Origin: Diplocloster agilis | GTDB lineage: Bacteria; Bacillota; Clostridia; Lachnospirales; Lachnospiraceae | Reading direction: 5' to 3' | Length of the DNA stretch: 42,923 nucleotides | Assembly: GCF_019042275.1 (NCBI RefSeq) | Contig: NZ_JAHQCW010000048.1 | Span: 1-42,923 of the forward strand | Shown here: positions 33,710 through 41,449 of the stretch, piece after piece | How positions within the stretch are numbered: position 1 is the stretch's first letter | How the letters are laid out: each line of letters starts with the position of its first letter | Notes under the pieces: generated by a model | What the model was told of the DNA's origin: nothing | The model's input: the letters and a program-made list of their open reading frames with translations, nothing else | The model's database searches: none | Made by a program: the position numbers and the translations under genes

Positions 33710-34405
33710 TCAGAGGACAATATCCCCGTATCGCACTTTCAGGCGTTCAAAATGTTCGGCCTCGATGACGATTTTTCCTTTCCGCAGTGTGAGATAGCCA
33801 TTTTCTTTCATAGAATCGATATGCCGGTAAAGGGTACGCAGATTGATATGTAATTTTTCAGCCAGTACCTGCCGTGTCATCTGACAGACATAGGGAAGAA
33901 CATGCTCCGCCTGAAGATATAGATAATGTCCCAGTATATCTTTGGGGTGGAACAGCGAATTCGTCTCGGCCCGGTTCATATTGGATTCCAGAACCTTTCC
34001 AAGCACCAGCAATGTCTGATAGCAGAGAAAGGCATTTTCCTGGATAATATGGATAAAGATCTCCACAGGAATGCGGAACAGAACACAATCTGTGGCAGCC
34101 ATCACAAAGGCAGTGTAGGCGTCGACGTTGTTCAGGTATTCGACCATGCCTAAGATATCGAGAGGTTCCAGAAAATCTACTACATTGTCATTGTTCCAGG
34201 TAATGTGGTTCAGGACACAGGCGCGCCCCTTTAACAGAAGATAGAAATATTTGACAGGGTCTTTTTGGTTGATGATCGTATCATTTCTTTCAGCGGTAAT
34301 CAATTGATTCTTTGCAGCGATTCCCCGCAGCGCGGCGGCAGGGTTTTTGAGATCGTATTCGCCTTTAAAGATGATTTCTAATGCCCTGATGGTGTTATTA
34401 TACAT
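33710..34405 (-). CDS. Crp/Fnr-family transcriptional regulator
   Basis: 231 aa. An N-terminal cyclic-nucleotide-type effector domain (about 10-150, with VKYFYLLLKGRACVLN and FLEPLDILGMVEYL) precedes a long dimer helix and a C-terminal winged helix-turn-helix (MTRQVLAEKLHINLRTLYRHI, near 180-200). No cysteine cluster of FNR type is seen. A longer frame starts with TTG at 34459 but lacks a ribosome site and overlaps a 12-bp palindrome, so ATG 34405 is preferred. It is divergent from the ECF operon, with two palindromes in the shared promoter region, and probably controls the operon and itself. Confidence 0.88.
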   Translation of the reverse strand: MYNNTIRALEIIFKGEYDLKNPAAALRGIAAKNQLITAERNDTIINQKDPVKYFYLLLKGRACVLNHITWNNDNVVDFLEPLDILGMVEYLNNVDAYTAFVMAATDCVLFRIPVEIFIHIIQENAFLCYQTLLVLGKVLESNMNRAETNSLFHPKDILGHYLYLQAEHVLPYVCQMTRQVLAEKLHINLRTLYRHIDSMKENGYLTLRKGKIVIEAEHFERLKVRYGDIVL

Positions 34406-34453
34406 AAAATCTTTAAAATCCCCCTTTCGGTTGTGAAAAATAACAATAAAAAC

Positions 34454-34497
34454 TGACAAATGTCATTTTCCATATTTTACATGTATGCTAATGTAAA
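34454..34497. promoter_or_regulatory. Two palindromic operators in the Crp/ECF divergent region
   Basis: TGACA-AA-TGTCA lies at 34454-34465, and TTTACAT-N8-ATGTAAA at 34476-34497. The second is a perfect 22-bp symmetric site, the same total length as a CRP box. Both are upstream of the ECF operon and of the Crp-family gene, the expected place for its binding. A TTGACA at 34527-34532 may be the -35 box of the ECF operon, without a clear -10 box. Confidence 0.65.
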
Positions 34498-34622
34498 GTC
34501 AAGCTTGGAAGATGATTTATCGTACTTTGACAAAAGCAACAATAGATACAACACTGCTGAGTTGGAGATGCCTGGAGGGTAAAAAAATAACAGCAGAATG
34601 TTTATGAAGGAGGAAATGAGAT

Positions 34623-35228
34623 ATGGGGAAAAAGAAATATTCAATCAAGGAAGATTTTTCGATGCTGGCAATTCTGGTAATTCCTGTAGGTGTGGCGGTT
34701 AACTTTGTGGGGGGACAGTTGGCATCACTTTTGAAACTGCCGATGTACCTTGATACAATCGGGACGATCTTTGCCGCTATGCTTTGCGGACCATGGGTAG
34801 GCGCAGTGACAGGCGGCCTGACTAACATTGTTACGGGAATCGCCAACCCGGTCAATTTCGCATTTATTCCGGTTAATGTGATCGCCGGCCTGGTAACCGG
34901 TTTTCTTGCGAGAAAGCAGATGTTCGGCGTTTGGTGGAAATGGATACTTTCCATGCTTATTATGGCGGCCGTATCTATCATTTCATCCGCACCGATCGTT
35001 GTTCTTGTATACGGAGGAGTGACAGGCGGGGGCACATCCATCATTACTGCGGCAGCAATGGCCGCAGGCGCAAATATCTGGGCGGCATTTTTCGGGACAG
35101 AAGGTATCTTCACGGTACTTGACCGTGTGATTTCGTTTGTCATCTGCTGGCTTGTGATCAAGGTCATCCCGGAACGCACTTTAGTTAAATTCGGATGCGG
35201 AAGTAATTATATTAAAGAAAAGAAGTAA
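34623..35228 (+). CDS. ECF transporter substrate-binding (S) component
   Basis: A 201-aa membrane protein with about five to six helices, typical of energy-coupling-factor S components. Segments GTIFAAMLCGPWVGAVTGGLTN and FIPVNVIAGLVTGFLAR show the small-residue-rich helices used for substrate binding and EcfT contact. It is followed by its own T and two A subunits, so it is a dedicated (group I) ECF importer. From memory it resembles the family annotated as CD3073 in C. difficile. Substrate unknown; downstream nucleoside enzymes suggest a nucleoside or base-like vitamin precursor. GGAGG lies before ATG 34623. Confidence 0.82.
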   Translation: MGKKKYSIKEDFSMLAILVIPVGVAVNFVGGQLASLLKLPMYLDTIGTIFAAMLCGPWVGAVTGGLTNIVTGIANPVNFAFIPVNVIAGLVTGFLARKQMFGVWWKWILSMLIMAAVSIISSAPIVVLVYGGVTGGGTSIITAAAMAAGANIWAAFFGTEGIFTVLDRVISFVICWLVIKVIPERTLVKFGCGSNYIKEKK

Positions 35229-35293
35229 TGCAAACGCCCTCCGGCAGCTCTTCAGAGAATCAAACGATAACCTTATAGTAAAAGAGGTCATAT

Positions 35294-36100
35294 ATGGAAA
35301 AATCTTATACGGAAAAAATACAAATACACAAAGATAATAAACTGGCAGCGCTCTATCCGTCAACGAAGCTGCTGGTAGTCTGCTTATATATTGTATGTAC
35401 CTTTATTATCGGAACCGTCCATGTGACGAGTGTGGGATTATCCCTGCTTCTGATCCCATGGTTTATTGCAGTACCTGTCTTGTGCATAGCAAGCGGTGCT
35501 TTCAGAAAGTGTATCAAAGCACTGAAAGCAGTTGCCGTTGTTGCGGCTATTATCATTGTGGTACAGACATTTCTGGTTCCGGGCGGAGAACTCCTGATGA
35601 GATTCGGATTTATCACGATTTATGAAAAAGGGTTGAAAACTGCCGTATCCTTATCCTTTATGATTATGAATATCGCAGGGATCTTCGTATGGCTTTTCCA
35701 GACAACAGAAAACAGAGAGATCGCAAGGGCTATGGAAGCTTCAGGGATGAACTATAAGGCGGCCTATGTATTTACGTCCACTTTGCAGATGATAGAAATT
35801 TTGAGTAAAAACAGTAAAACCATCATGAATGCGCAAAAGGCAAGGGGGGTAGAGACAGAGGGGAATATTTTCGTGAGAGCGAAAGCGTTCTTTCCATCCC
35901 TTGTTCCTTTGATTCTGGGGGCAGTCATCAGCTCGGAAGAGCGGGTGCTTACCCTGGAGGCGAGAGGATTCTCTATACAGGGAGAAAAGACACATTTATT
36001 TAATCTTGAAAAGTCGGGATGTGAAAGGAAAACGGCTGCCGCCGCTATTGTCATCACGGTCCTGGTATTGGCGGGGAGGATCGCTTTATGGATTATATAA
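35294..36100 (+). CDS. ECF transporter transmembrane (T) component
   Basis: 268 aa. EcfT/CbiQ-family coupling protein with about five membrane helices. Two cytoplasmic coupling helices each carry the diagnostic Ala-Arg-Gly motif: NAQKARGVE near 181-189 and TLEARGF near 221-227. These dock into the two ATPases. Its 3' end overlaps the first ATPase gene by 13 bp, so translation is coupled. Confidence 0.9.
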   Translation: MEKSYTEKIQIHKDNKLAALYPSTKLLVVCLYIVCTFIIGTVHVTSVGLSLLLIPWFIAVPVLCIASGAFRKCIKALKAVAVVAAIIIVVQTFLVPGGELLMRFGFITIYEKGLKTAVSLSFMIMNIAGIFVWLFQTTENREIARAMEASGMNYKAAYVFTSTLQMIEILSKNSKTIMNAQKARGVETEGNIFVRAKAFFPSLVPLILGAVISSEERVLTLEARGFSIQGEKTHLFNLEKSGCERKTAAAAIVITVLVLAGRIALWII

Positions 36101-36948
36101 TCGAATGTAAAAATGTCACGTATTCCTATCCATTGGCAGAGATACCGGCTATCCGGGACTTGAATGTGTCCATTGAGCGGGGAAAATTCTATGGAGTGAT
36201 CGGAGAGAATGGCTCTGGAAAAACCACATTCTGCGCGCTTCTTAGAGGATTTATACCGGATTTTTATAAGGGGGAGCTTCAGGGTGAAGTCCTTGTGGAA
36301 GGAAAAAAGACAACGGATTACGGCGGGGAGTTATCTGCCAAAATCGGATATGTATTCCAGAATCCTTTCACCCAGATAAGCGGCGTAAAAGAGACGGTAT
36401 TTGAGGAAGTGGCTTATGGACTGGAGAATTTCGGCGTACCGGTGGAAGAGATCGAAAGGCGCGTGGTGGATGTCATGCAAATGACAGACATTGAATCGCT
36501 GGCTGAGAAAAATCCTTTTGATTTATCAGGGGGACAAATGCAGAGAGTGGCATTGGCTTCCGTCATCGTTCTGGAACCCGATATCCTCATCATCGATGAA
36601 CCTACCAGCCAGCTGGACCCGGAAGGCACCGAGAGTGTCTTTGCGATTATTAAAACACTGAAGGAAAAACATAAGACGATCATTTTGGTTGAGCACAAGA
36701 TCGACCTGATCGCGGAATATGCGGATGAGGTCCTTGTGTTCAAAGAAGGCCGCTTGATTGCTTCAGGGGATAAACAGGAGCTGTTGTCGGATCTTTCCCT
36801 TTTGGAGCAGGGGGCGGCGCTTCCGCAGGTGGCGATTTTAGGGAGCAGGTTAAGAGAAAGGGGACTGCCCGTTTCCAGGATACCCGTAACAGAAAAACAG
36901 GCGATAGAGGTCATTGCCGGGGCACTCAAAGAAAGGGATAAGAAATGA
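36088..36948 (+). CDS. ECF transporter ATPase, canonical subunit
   Basis: 286 aa. ABC ATPase with Walker A GENGSGKTTF near 39-48, Q-loop VFQNPFTQ, complete signature LSGGQMQRV, Walker B ILIIDEPT and switch His in LVEHKID. The C-terminal extension (about 235-286) is of the EcfA type. It pairs with the following ATPase as a heterodimer. Start ATG 36088 lies inside the T-component gene; the stop overlaps the next start by 4 bp (ATGA). Confidence 0.93.
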   Translation: MDYIIECKNVTYSYPLAEIPAIRDLNVSIERGKFYGVIGENGSGKTTFCALLRGFIPDFYKGELQGEVLVEGKKTTDYGGELSAKIGYVFQNPFTQISGVKETVFEEVAYGLENFGVPVEEIERRVVDVMQMTDIESLAEKNPFDLSGGQMQRVALASVIVLEPDILIIDEPTSQLDPEGTESVFAIIKTLKEKHKTIILVEHKIDLIAEYADEVLVFKEGRLIASGDKQELLSDLSLLEQGAALPQVAILGSRLRERGLPVSRIPVTEKQAIEVIAGALKERDKK

Positions 36949-37748
36949 CGGATTTAGTACTAAAAGACGTAAGTTTTTCATATCCGGGCGGTTTTCTGGC
37001 GGTGGATCATATCAACATGGAAATCAAGGCCGGTGAAAATGTAGCCATAGTAGGACAGAACGGAGCCGGAAAGACAACTACGGTAAAGATGATGAACGGC
37101 CTTCTGCGGCCCACAGAAGGTCAGGTCCTGATAGGCGAAATGAATACCAAAGATTATACCACCGCACAGATATCCAAAGTGGTGGGATATGTATTCCAGA
37201 ATCCGGACGACCAGATTTTCCACTCGTCGGTAGAGAGCGAGGTGAGATTCGGTCCCAAGATGATGAAGCTTTCTTTGGAGGAGGAAAACCGGAGAGTGGA
37301 GACGGCGCTGAAAATGACAGGGATGGATTGTTATAAAGATGAAAATCCCTATAACCTGCCGCTGTCTACGCGTAAATTTGTGACCATTGCGGCGGTAATT
37401 GCCATGGAGACAGATATTCTGATCTTCGATGAACCGACAGCGGGACAGGATATTGAAGGCAACAAGAGACTGAGCGATATTCTTAAGACTCTTCATGAGA
37501 AGGGGAAAACAGTAATTACGATATCCCATGATATGGAGTTCGTAGCAGAAAATTTTAAAAAGATGATCGTTATGGCCAAGAAAAAAATTGTCCGCAGCGG
37601 AACGCCGGAAGAGATATTTTGGGATTTTGAAACACTGGAGAAAGCGATGCTGAAACAGCCTTATGTAAGCAGAGTGTGCAGGGCTTTGGGTTTTAAAGGC
37701 GGGAGTATCCGTATCGAGGATGCCATAGAAGAAATCATAAGTAGGTAA
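36945..37748 (+). CDS. ECF transporter ATPase with degenerate signature motif
   Basis: 267 aa. Walker A GQNGAGKTTT (near 35-44), Q-loop VFQNPDDQ, Walker B ILIFDEPTAGQD and switch His (ISHD) are intact. The ABC signature expected as LSGGEK/Q is replaced by LSTRKF. In an ABC dimer the signature of one subunit completes the ATP site of the other. One of the two ATP sites would therefore be non-canonical. It starts 4 bp inside the previous ATPase gene and ends 3 bp before the MFS gene. Confidence 0.92.
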   Translation: MTDLVLKDVSFSYPGGFLAVDHINMEIKAGENVAIVGQNGAGKTTTVKMMNGLLRPTEGQVLIGEMNTKDYTTAQISKVVGYVFQNPDDQIFHSSVESEVRFGPKMMKLSLEEENRRVETALKMTGMDCYKDENPYNLPLSTRKFVTIAAVIAMETDILIFDEPTAGQDIEGNKRLSDILKTLHEKGKTVITISHDMEFVAENFKKMIVMAKKKIVRSGTPEEIFWDFETLEKAMLKQPYVSRVCRALGFKGGSIRIEDAIEEIISR

Positions 37749-37751
37749 AAC

Positions 37752-38924
37752 ATGCGGAAAAATGATAGTCTTATAGCGTTTTTGGCATTTGCCATGTATT
37801 TTTTAACGGGAGCGGCCTGTATCGTGGTAGGAAGCGGCCTTCCCCATCTGGTGAAAATGTATGATATGCAGCTGGATCAGGTGGTGCTTTTAGGGTCGGC
37901 CTATGCGTTCGGGCGTGTACTTACCGTCTACACAACAGGAAGACTTGTGGAAAAATTGGGGCCGGTTAAAGTGCTGGCGGGGGGTGTTACCCTGATAGCA
38001 GTTTTTCTGTTCGGACTTCCGACCATTGCGAATTACTATGCAGGGCTTTTCTTTGCCGCCCTCGGAGGCATTGGGATGGGGGCGCAGGATACCGTATGTC
38101 CGGTACTCTTAAGTGTGGCTTTCCGGAAGAATTATGCCGGTTCGCTGAGCGCGGGGCAGGCCTTGTTTGGCCTCGGGAGCTTTGCCACCCCGTTTTTGGT
38201 GGGGGTATTGTTGGCAAACGGCAGGTTCTTCTACTATGCCTACTACATATTATTGATTGTACCTGCAGTGATGCTGATCTGTATGCCGTTTGTAAAGCTG
38301 GATATGAAGGAGCATGTACAGAATCAGGAACAGAATGTAAAACCGATCCATGTGAAACACAAGCTGCTGGCCTACGGGGCCATCCTGATTATATGCGCGG
38401 CTTACAGTGCGGTGGTGAATACGCTGGGACTCTACCTCTCAAGCTTTGCCGAAAATATAGGGATAGCGCAGTCCACATCTGCATTTATGCTGACTGTCTA
38501 TAATGTGGGATGTGTAATCGGTTCCTTCGTATTTGTAATTGTTCTGAAAAAAATAAAAGCACAGATTGTCCTGCTGGTCAACAATATATGCGCCTTGGCA
38601 GCAATTGGGGCAGCACTTGCTATCAATACGGTGGCGGCTTATTTTATAGGAATGTTTACAGCCGGATTTTTCCTGGGAGTATTGTTCAGCGTTATCGTTG
38701 CGGTTGCGACCAGAATCGGCTATGAGCGCATCAGTGTAGCCAGCTCTTTGGTAGCCACTGCCAGCGGCCTGTCGGATATTCTTACGCCTGTTGTAACAGG
38801 GTTTCTCGTAGGGCGGCTGGGTGTGGGTTTTTCTTTTAAATATGCAATGATTATGATAGCGGTATGTATCGTGGCTGCGGCGGTTCTACGATTAAATACA
38901 AGCGAAAAACAGCAGGAGGTATAA
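37752..38924 (+). CDS. Major facilitator superfamily transporter
   Basis: A 390-aa, twelve-helix MFS protein. The loop 2-3 motif appears as GRLVEKLGPVKVLAGG (variant of GxxxDRxGRR), and the hydrophilic central loop lies around 195-212. Its position inside the ECF operon, 3 bp after the second ATPase, suggests transport of the same compound or export of a product such as a free base. No closer family is recognised. Confidence 0.85.
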   Translation: MRKNDSLIAFLAFAMYFLTGAACIVVGSGLPHLVKMYDMQLDQVVLLGSAYAFGRVLTVYTTGRLVEKLGPVKVLAGGVTLIAVFLFGLPTIANYYAGLFFAALGGIGMGAQDTVCPVLLSVAFRKNYAGSLSAGQALFGLGSFATPFLVGVLLANGRFFYYAYYILLIVPAVMLICMPFVKLDMKEHVQNQEQNVKPIHVKHKLLAYGAILIICAAYSAVVNTLGLYLSSFAENIGIAQSTSAFMLTVYNVGCVIGSFVFVIVLKKIKAQIVLLVNNICALAAIGAALAINTVAAYFIGMFTAGFFLGVLFSVIVAVATRIGYERISVASSLVATASGLSDILTPVVTGFLVGRLGVGFSFKYAMIMIAVCIVAAAVLRLNTSEKQQEV

Positions 38925-38928
38925 AAGT

Positions 38929-39678
38929 ATGTCGATACAGAGTAAAGAAGTAATCAATGACAAGGGGCAGCAATACCATATCTGCTGCAGAAAGGAAGAT
39001 ATAGGCAGATATGTGCTGCTTCCGGGTGACCCGTTCCGTACAGACATGATTGCCCGGCATCTGCAAGATCCGAAACTTGTGGCGCATAATAGAGAGCATA
39101 AGACCTGGACGGGTACACTAAACGGAGAGAGGGTAACCGTCAGCAGTACAGGTATGGGATGCCCGTCGACGGCCATCGCGCTGGAAGAACTTATTCATTG
39201 CGGCGCCGATACCTTTATCCGGGTGGGAACCTGCGGCAGGGTGTGCCCGGAGAGCTATGATGAAAGCCTGGAAGGCGTGATCATCACCGGAGCAGTCAGA
39301 GATGAGGGAACCACCGTTCATTATGTTCCGATTGAATATCCGGCCATTGCAGACCGCCATGTGACCGACGCGCTGGCAAAGGCATGCCGGGATAAGGGCT
39401 ATAACTTTGCAGAGGGAATCGCCCAGTCCAAGGATTCGTTTTACGGACAGCATGACCCGGACAGCATGCCTAACAGCGGCAGACTTCATCAGCGCTGGGA
39501 GGCATGGGAGAAGAGCGGGGTAATGGCGTCGGAGATGGAGACGGCGGCGCTGTTTATCGTATCCTCCATCAGAGGCGTAAGAGCCGGTGCGATTATGGCA
39601 TACGGCAGTATGAACGACCACACCATTGAGCTTGCCTGTGATGCGGTCAGGATTCTGATAGAAAGAGATAAAAAGTAA
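38929..39678 (+). CDS. udp: Uridine phosphorylase / nucleoside phosphorylase
   Basis: 249 aa, PNP/UDP family. The phosphate-binding GDPFR is at 33-37, STGMGCPSTAIALEEL near 63-78 and RVGTCG near 97-102. KDSFYGQHDPDSMP is a uridine-phosphorylase-type substrate loop, and MASEMETAAL carries the ribose-binding Glu-Met-Glu. It converts a nucleoside plus phosphate to free base and ribose 1-phosphate. GGAGG lies 8 nt before ATG 38929. In this operon it may act on uridine or on a modified pyrimidine nucleoside. Confidence 0.88.
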   Translation: MSIQSKEVINDKGQQYHICCRKEDIGRYVLLPGDPFRTDMIARHLQDPKLVAHNREHKTWTGTLNGERVTVSSTGMGCPSTAIALEELIHCGADTFIRVGTCGRVCPESYDESLEGVIITGAVRDEGTTVHYVPIEYPAIADRHVTDALAKACRDKGYNFAEGIAQSKDSFYGQHDPDSMPNSGRLHQRWEAWEKSGVMASEMETAALFIVSSIRGVRAGAIMAYGSMNDHTIELACDAVRILIERDKK

Positions 39679-39714
39679 AAGACCGACACATGGTGCAAAA
39701 AGGAGCTGGCAGGT

Positions 39715-40431
39715 ATGGGATTCTATGAAGAAAAGCTGGTCCCTGTTATCCGTGAGGTATGCGGAGTAATAGAAGAGACGCCGCACATGCAGGATATCGT
39801 GAAGGGAACCATGCCCTATGAAAAATTTCGGTTTCAGATAAAACAGAATTATCAGTATTTGATGGATTATACAAGGTGCTGGGCTGTCGGTTTTTCAAAA
39901 TGCAGCTGCTTTGCCGAGATGGAAGAATGGTATCAGATCGTGAAAAACACCATGGAAGGAACGGTAATGGTGAACCGGGATTTCTGGGCGGAGCAGGTGG
40001 GGGTGGACCTGGAAGAGATGGATGCCGTTATCGAAGCTCCGGCAAAGCGTTCCTACACGGCGTTTCAATTGATGTGCGCAGAGCAGGGAGGTCTGGCCGA
40101 ATGCATGATGGCGTTATTCCCCTGTAACATATTATACCGTTATTTCGGGGAGGATCTGCTGCCCGGGTGTACGCTGCCGGAGGATAATATGTACTACCAA
40201 TGGCTTGCATTTTATGTCAGCGAGGCATATCTGAATAAAACAGATAATGAAATCCGAATGGTGAACAGGCTCTGCCGGAATAAAACGGAAAGAGAACAGG
40301 CAAAGCTTCTGGAGATTTTCGCTGTCAGCTGTAATTATGAGATTCTGCAATGGCAGGACATGTATCACAATATGACGACGTGGCCGCTGGACCACATTTT
40401 CCCCACAAAATTTACTATGGCAGAGGAGTAG
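39715..40431 (+). CDS. TenA/thiaminase II family protein
   Basis: 238 aa, all-helical TenA/PqqC fold. Residues of the TenA active site can be matched: Asp51 in YLMDYTRC, Tyr114 in SYTAF, the nucleophile Cys137 in LFPCN, and Glu209 with NYEILQWQDM at the end. TenA hydrolyses aminomethyl or formylamino pyrimidines in thiamin salvage; some homologues act on other substrates. No other thiamin gene or TPP riboswitch is present in the operon. Its role here may be amide or amine removal from a pyrimidine-like compound (inference). AAAGGAG lies before ATG 39715. Confidence 0.8.
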   Translation: MGFYEEKLVPVIREVCGVIEETPHMQDIVKGTMPYEKFRFQIKQNYQYLMDYTRCWAVGFSKCSCFAEMEEWYQIVKNTMEGTVMVNRDFWAEQVGVDLEEMDAVIEAPAKRSYTAFQLMCAEQGGLAECMMALFPCNILYRYFGEDLLPGCTLPEDNMYYQWLAFYVSEAYLNKTDNEIRMVNRLCRNKTEREQAKLLEIFAVSCNYEILQWQDMYHNMTTWPLDHIFPTKFTMAEE

Positions 40432-40433
40432 TA

Positions 40434-41387
40434 ATGAATACGACAAGTAAGAAAAAAATAATCATTGACACCGACTGCGGTTCCGATGATGCGATGGCGA
40501 TTGCGATGGCGCTTAATGATCCGGCATATGAGATTGTACTGATTACAACGGTCTCGGGAAATGTGGACGTAAAGCAGGCCGCAGCCAATACACTGACTAC
40601 CATTGAATATGCAGGGACTTACGAGCCTCCGGTATATATAGGGGCGGAAAAAATGCTTCTGCGGGAGCTGGTATTTGCCCATGAGACCCACGGCAATGAC
40701 GGGATGGGAGATATCGGACTTGCGCCAAAGCGCCTGAAGGTACAAAGCGAAAACGGTATTTTAAAAATGCTGGATACGCTCAGGGAAAGCGAGGCGGGTG
40801 AGATTGACATCGTGGCATTAGGACCTCTCACCAATCTGGCATTGGCAATCAGACTCGATTATGAAGCTATGAAAAAAGCCGGCCGCATCGTCATCATGGG
40901 GACAGCCGGACTTGGCGCAGGCAATGTGAGCCCTGTAGCGGAGTTTAACATCTGGCAGGACGCGGAAGCGGCCAAGATCGTCACGGAATCCGGCCTTGGT
41001 GAAATTATCTATGTAGGGTGGGATGCCTGCCTCGGGGATAGCATGCTGAATCCCCAGGAGATTAAAAAAATACGTAACGGCAGCGAACTTGGCAAATTTG
41101 CCATTGACTGTAATAAAAAGCTGCTGCAAATGAACCGGGAACGGTTCGGAGATGACTATCTGGATATGGCGGACCCGTCCGCTATGGCGGCGGCGTTATA
41201 TCCGGAATGTATCGATAAGTGTGAAAAATACTACTGTGAAGTAGATGTTACCAATGGTCCGAGCTACGGGGCTGTACTGGTAGATGTCAATCACTTTTCG
41301 GGAAAAGAACCGAATGTATATATCTGCAGTAAACTGCATGCGGACAAATATAAAGATTACATCTACAGAACACTGAAGATACAGTAA
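40434..41387 (+). CDS. Inosine-uridine-type nucleoside hydrolase
   Basis: A 317-aa calcium-dependent N-ribohydrolase. The N-terminal metal-binding motif IDTDCGSDDA at 11-20 is diagnostic (DTDxGxDD), followed by ALGPLTNLALAI and EFNIWQDAEAA. It splits nucleosides to base and ribose. The longer frame from 40350 overlaps the TenA gene; GAGGAG lies 5 nt before ATG 40434, which overlaps closely with the previous stop. Having both a phosphorylase and a hydrolase in one operon suggests two nucleoside substrates or two stages. Confidence 0.92.
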   Translation: MNTTSKKKIIIDTDCGSDDAMAIAMALNDPAYEIVLITTVSGNVDVKQAAANTLTTIEYAGTYEPPVYIGAEKMLLRELVFAHETHGNDGMGDIGLAPKRLKVQSENGILKMLDTLRESEAGEIDIVALGPLTNLALAIRLDYEAMKKAGRIVIMGTAGLGAGNVSPVAEFNIWQDAEAAKIVTESGLGEIIYVGWDACLGDSMLNPQEIKKIRNGSELGKFAIDCNKKLLQMNRERFGDDYLDMADPSAMAAALYPECIDKCEKYYCEVDVTNGPSYGAVLVDVNHFSGKEPNVYICSKLHADKYKDYIYRTLKIQ

Positions 41388-41403
41388 CCATACGGTAAAT
41401 AGA

Positions 41404-41429
41404 ACGGGCGGATGAAATCATCCGTCCGT
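41404..41429 (+). other. Intra-operon hairpin before the last gene
   Basis: ACGGGCGGATGA pairs with TCATCCGTCCGT (12 bp with one G-T pair). There is no T run, so it is more likely an mRNA stability or processing element than a terminator. Confidence 0.5.
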
Positions 41430-41449
41430 CTGATAAGGAGGAAAAAGCC

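Noticed and set aside
34498-34622. Possible TPP or other riboswitch before the ECF operon
   Set aside because: The CTGAGA and other TPP core motifs are missing. Only a weak CTGCTG/CAGCAG pairing is present.
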